Below are positions 15,708 through 17,084 of a stretch of 17,084 nucleotides of DNA, one piece after another (the stretch's first letter is position 1; the number at the start of each line of letters is the position of its first letter). Below the pieces are notes generated by a model that saw only the letters and a program-made list of their open reading frames with translations, was not told the DNA's origin and ran no database searches. Where the stretch lies: assembly GCA_964432975.1 (NCBI GenBank), contig CAYSPS010000021.1, positions 1 to 17,084 on the forward strand, in the 5' to 3' direction. The DNA comes from CAYSPS01 sp964432975 (GTDB lineage Bacteria; Babelota; Babeliae; Babelales; UBA12409). Position numbers and translations under genes: made by a program.

Positions 15708-16737
15708 TTATTCTTCTTTCAATTCCTTTTTTGCAATATCAAGTGCTATTTTTGCCAAGGCTTCTTCTGTCACCGCCGGTTTTTCTGGTGCGCTAGACGC
15801 ACTCAAAAAACGTGCTGCGCGAGCAAGGTCGGTGGGATGATCGTCAGTAAAAAACTCTTTTAATGTCCAAAACAGTGGACTGGTAGATGGAAGACGTGAA
15901 ATAAGAGCAGGATAATTTTTCAAAAAAGGTTTAAGCTGAAATTTTAGGTGCCCCACAAAAAATATTACGCCCCTGAGGTGGAATATATGTTTTCCTTCCG
16001 AATCNNNNNNNNNNNNNNNNNNNNNNNNNNNNNNNNNNNNNNNNNNNNNNNNNNNNNNNNNNNNNNNNNNNNNNNNNNGCACACACTGTGATGAAAAATT
16101 TTGTCGCTGCAAAGGCAGCTTTTAAAGCAGTATTGCGTGGTTCGATAATGTGCCCATATCGACCGTTAAGAACGCCAAGCGTTACTGGAAGAATCTGAGT
16201 CAAAGCCCTCAATATTAAAGAGTATGATGACATGTGACCAATTTCATGCTGTAACGATGCTTTAAAAAGCATTTTTCTCGCGTCATCGCCACTTTCAAAT
16301 GCATCAAGTGACAATGTAAGAACACGTTTAGGTATGGTAAACGAAGCGGATTCAGTAGAGTTATGCTCGATGCGCACTGAAGACGGGTTATAACCGGCTA
16401 ATGTAAGTTCATCTCTGATGTATGCAATAGCCCTTGGATATGTTGACAACAGAGTTCCATCAGTTTCTTTGTGTTGTGCCGTGCCCAGAAAGCAGTCACC
16501 AAGCGTTACTGCGCTTAATTCGCACAACAAACCCAAATCTAAATTTCCTATAAACGCTATCAACGGGCTGCGACAAATATTGAGATCTCTGAGGTACCCA
16601 CATGATCCGGCCATGAAAGACATACCAAAATATCGCAGGGCAATATTTTTGAGAGGTATGATTGCATGGATAGTACCACAAACTGATAACCAGAAACAAA
16701 AAGTTGTGGCAGAAATACAACAACGAATGTGATTCAT
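15708..16737 (-). CDS. Exported M48-like zinc metallopeptidase, interrupted by an assembly gap
   Basis: The N-terminal part has a signal peptide (MNHIRCCISATTFCFWLSVC, then GTIHA) and the zinc-protease motif HEIGH at 164-168 in a helix context (KASLQHEIGHMSSYSLI). A hydrophobic stretch follows just before a 74-N gap (16005-16078). After the gap, in another phase, the frame continues to a C-terminal region with TDDHPTDLARAARFL, like the HP-x-x-x-R element near the end of M48 peptidases. The third zinc ligand (Glu of ExxAD) is not visible and probably lies in the gap. The ATG at 16737 was chosen over an upstream one at 16818 because GGGGG lies 7 bases before it and the strong promoter covers the upstream part. 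The substrate is unknown. The stop codon abuts the CCA end of tRNA-Leu. Confidence 0.78.
16005..16078. other. Assembly gap (74 N) in the M48-like gene
   Basis: The upstream frame enters the gap after two bases of a codon and the downstream frame starts on a codon boundary. An intact gene needs a gap length of one more than a multiple of three, and 74 does not fit, so the length is an estimate. Confidence 0.95.
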
Positions 16738-16790
16738 CGAACAACCCCCATAGTCAAAACCGCATTGGTTATTTGACGGTTGACATAGAA

Positions 16791-16818
16791 AATATAGCAA
16801 AAAAATAAATATTGTCAA
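16791..16818 (-). promoter_or_regulatory. Strong promoter for the M48-like gene
   Basis: On the minus strand a perfect -35 TTGACA (16813-16818) is followed after 16 bases of AT-rich spacer by TATATT (16791-16796). The expected leader is roughly 45 bases long. It contains an imperfect inverted repeat, GTCAAAACCG (16753-16762) with CGGTTGAC (16777-16784), just upstream of the GGGGG ribosome-binding site. Confidence 0.6.
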
Positions 16819-16880
16819 ATTTTTAAAAAATAATTATTACAAAACAACAACAGCGCGTTGATGCAAAAATGCAATACAGC

Positions 16881-17060
16881 CTAACTATTCAAATACTTAA
16901 GATACGCACTATCATCTGGATCGCGTCCTAAAAATTCACGCAGCAAAACTAATGGATCATAACAACCATAACAGGCAAGCACGGTCTGAATCAAATGATG
17001 CCCGGCACGCGGGTTAAGCACTCCTTCTTGCTTAGAGCGCGTCTGAAAACTCAACTGGCG
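16881..17060 (-). CDS. C-terminal fragment of an M3-family oligopeptidase
   Basis: The minus strand reads KQEGVLNPRAG, a short helix, then CYGCYDPLVLLREFLGRDPD and ends AYLKYLNS before TAG at 16881-16883. This matches the C-terminal pattern of M3 (thimet/oligoendopeptidase-type) peptidases, with EG-LNP, then a G-DP-LL-FLGR-P-AYL block. The catalytic HEFGH would lie outside the window. In frame, a TAA at 17061-17063 interrupts the reading only about ten codons before the conserved KQEG segment, so the fragment does not connect to the window edge. Either the gene is a broken remnant or the last 20-odd bases are a contig-end error. The family call is from pattern recognition of a short segment. 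Confidence 0.5.
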   Translation of the reverse strand, partial: RQLSFQTRSKQEGVLNPRAGHHLIQTVLACYGCYDPLVLLREFLGRDPDDSAYLKYLNS

Positions 17061-17084
17061 TTAATCTGAAATTCAAATAGAATA

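Noticed and set aside
15590..15863. Plus-strand open frames running from tRNA-Cys and tRNA-Leu into the peptidase region
   Set aside because: They cover both tRNA ends and run antisense to the M48-like gene; no ribosome-binding site or protein-like pattern.
15931..16004. Alternative frame after the 74-N gap (FGRKTYIPPQGRNIF...)
   Set aside because: It stops after 23 codons, while the other frame runs to the conserved HP-x-x-x-R-like ending and a natural stop at 15708.
1..17084. CRISPR array, prophage, toxin-antitoxin or defence island
   Set aside because: No spaced repeat arrays, integrases, phage structural genes or recognisable defence domains were seen; the repeats at 1-51 have irregular spacing and no spacers.

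Overview
The window looks like part of the genome of a compact, diderm (outer-membrane) bacterium with moderate-to-low GC, probably a host-associated lineage such as Candidatus Dependentiae (TM6). The diderm inference rests on a type II secretion pseudopilin cassette, a long MCE/MlaD protein and a lipoprotein. The lineage is a guess, based on tight gene packing, many short exported proteins of unknown function, and the gene mix. No rRNA or phylogenetic marker is available to confirm it. The first bases are a degenerate repeat and the last gene is broken by a stop just before the end, so the window may be a whole contig that ends in difficult sequence. Three runs of N (6738-6747, 12653-12662, 16005-16078) cut through three genes, gspH, recJ and an M48 peptidase. 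All three can be followed across the gap.

Layout. 1-51 is a short repeat array, possibly the edge of a mobile element. 135-3645 (+) holds an exported HAD-family phosphatase followed by uvrA, which is shorter than usual. 3653-4669 (-) is an exported orphan protein convergent with uvrA. 4749-11120 (+) is one long transcription unit: gspF, gspG, gspH, gspI, gspJ, gspK, then a 536-residue MlaD-type MCE protein. 11074-11793 (-) is a membrane-anchored orphan whose 3' end overlaps the end of mlaD. 11877-14797 (-) is a tight operon, transcribed in the order DJ-1/PfpI protein, recJ, cmk. 15039-15707 (+) carries a rhodanese lipoprotein, tRNA-Cys(GCA) and tRNA-Leu(UAA). 15708-16737 (-) is an exported M48-like metallopeptidase, and 16881-17060 (-) is the C-terminal piece of an M3-family oligopeptidase.

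How the genes fit together. GspF is the inner-membrane platform, GspG the major pseudopilin, and GspH/I/J/K the minor pseudopilin tip of a type II secretion machine. The ATPase, secretin, GspC/L/M and prepilin peptidase must lie elsewhere. The MlaD-like protein at the end of the same unit has an N-terminal membrane anchor, an MCE domain, a long helical stretch and a C-terminal domain that looks like an outer-membrane beta-barrel. That is the layout of a single-chain trans-envelope lipid-transport bridge, and it is the most interesting object here. UvrA and RecJ are DNA repair proteins and Cmk belongs to nucleotide metabolism. I saw no CRISPR array, complete insertion sequence, prophage or recognisable defence system. 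The strongest leads are the MCE-barrel protein co-transcribed with secretion genes, the shortened UvrA, and the exported orphan proteins.
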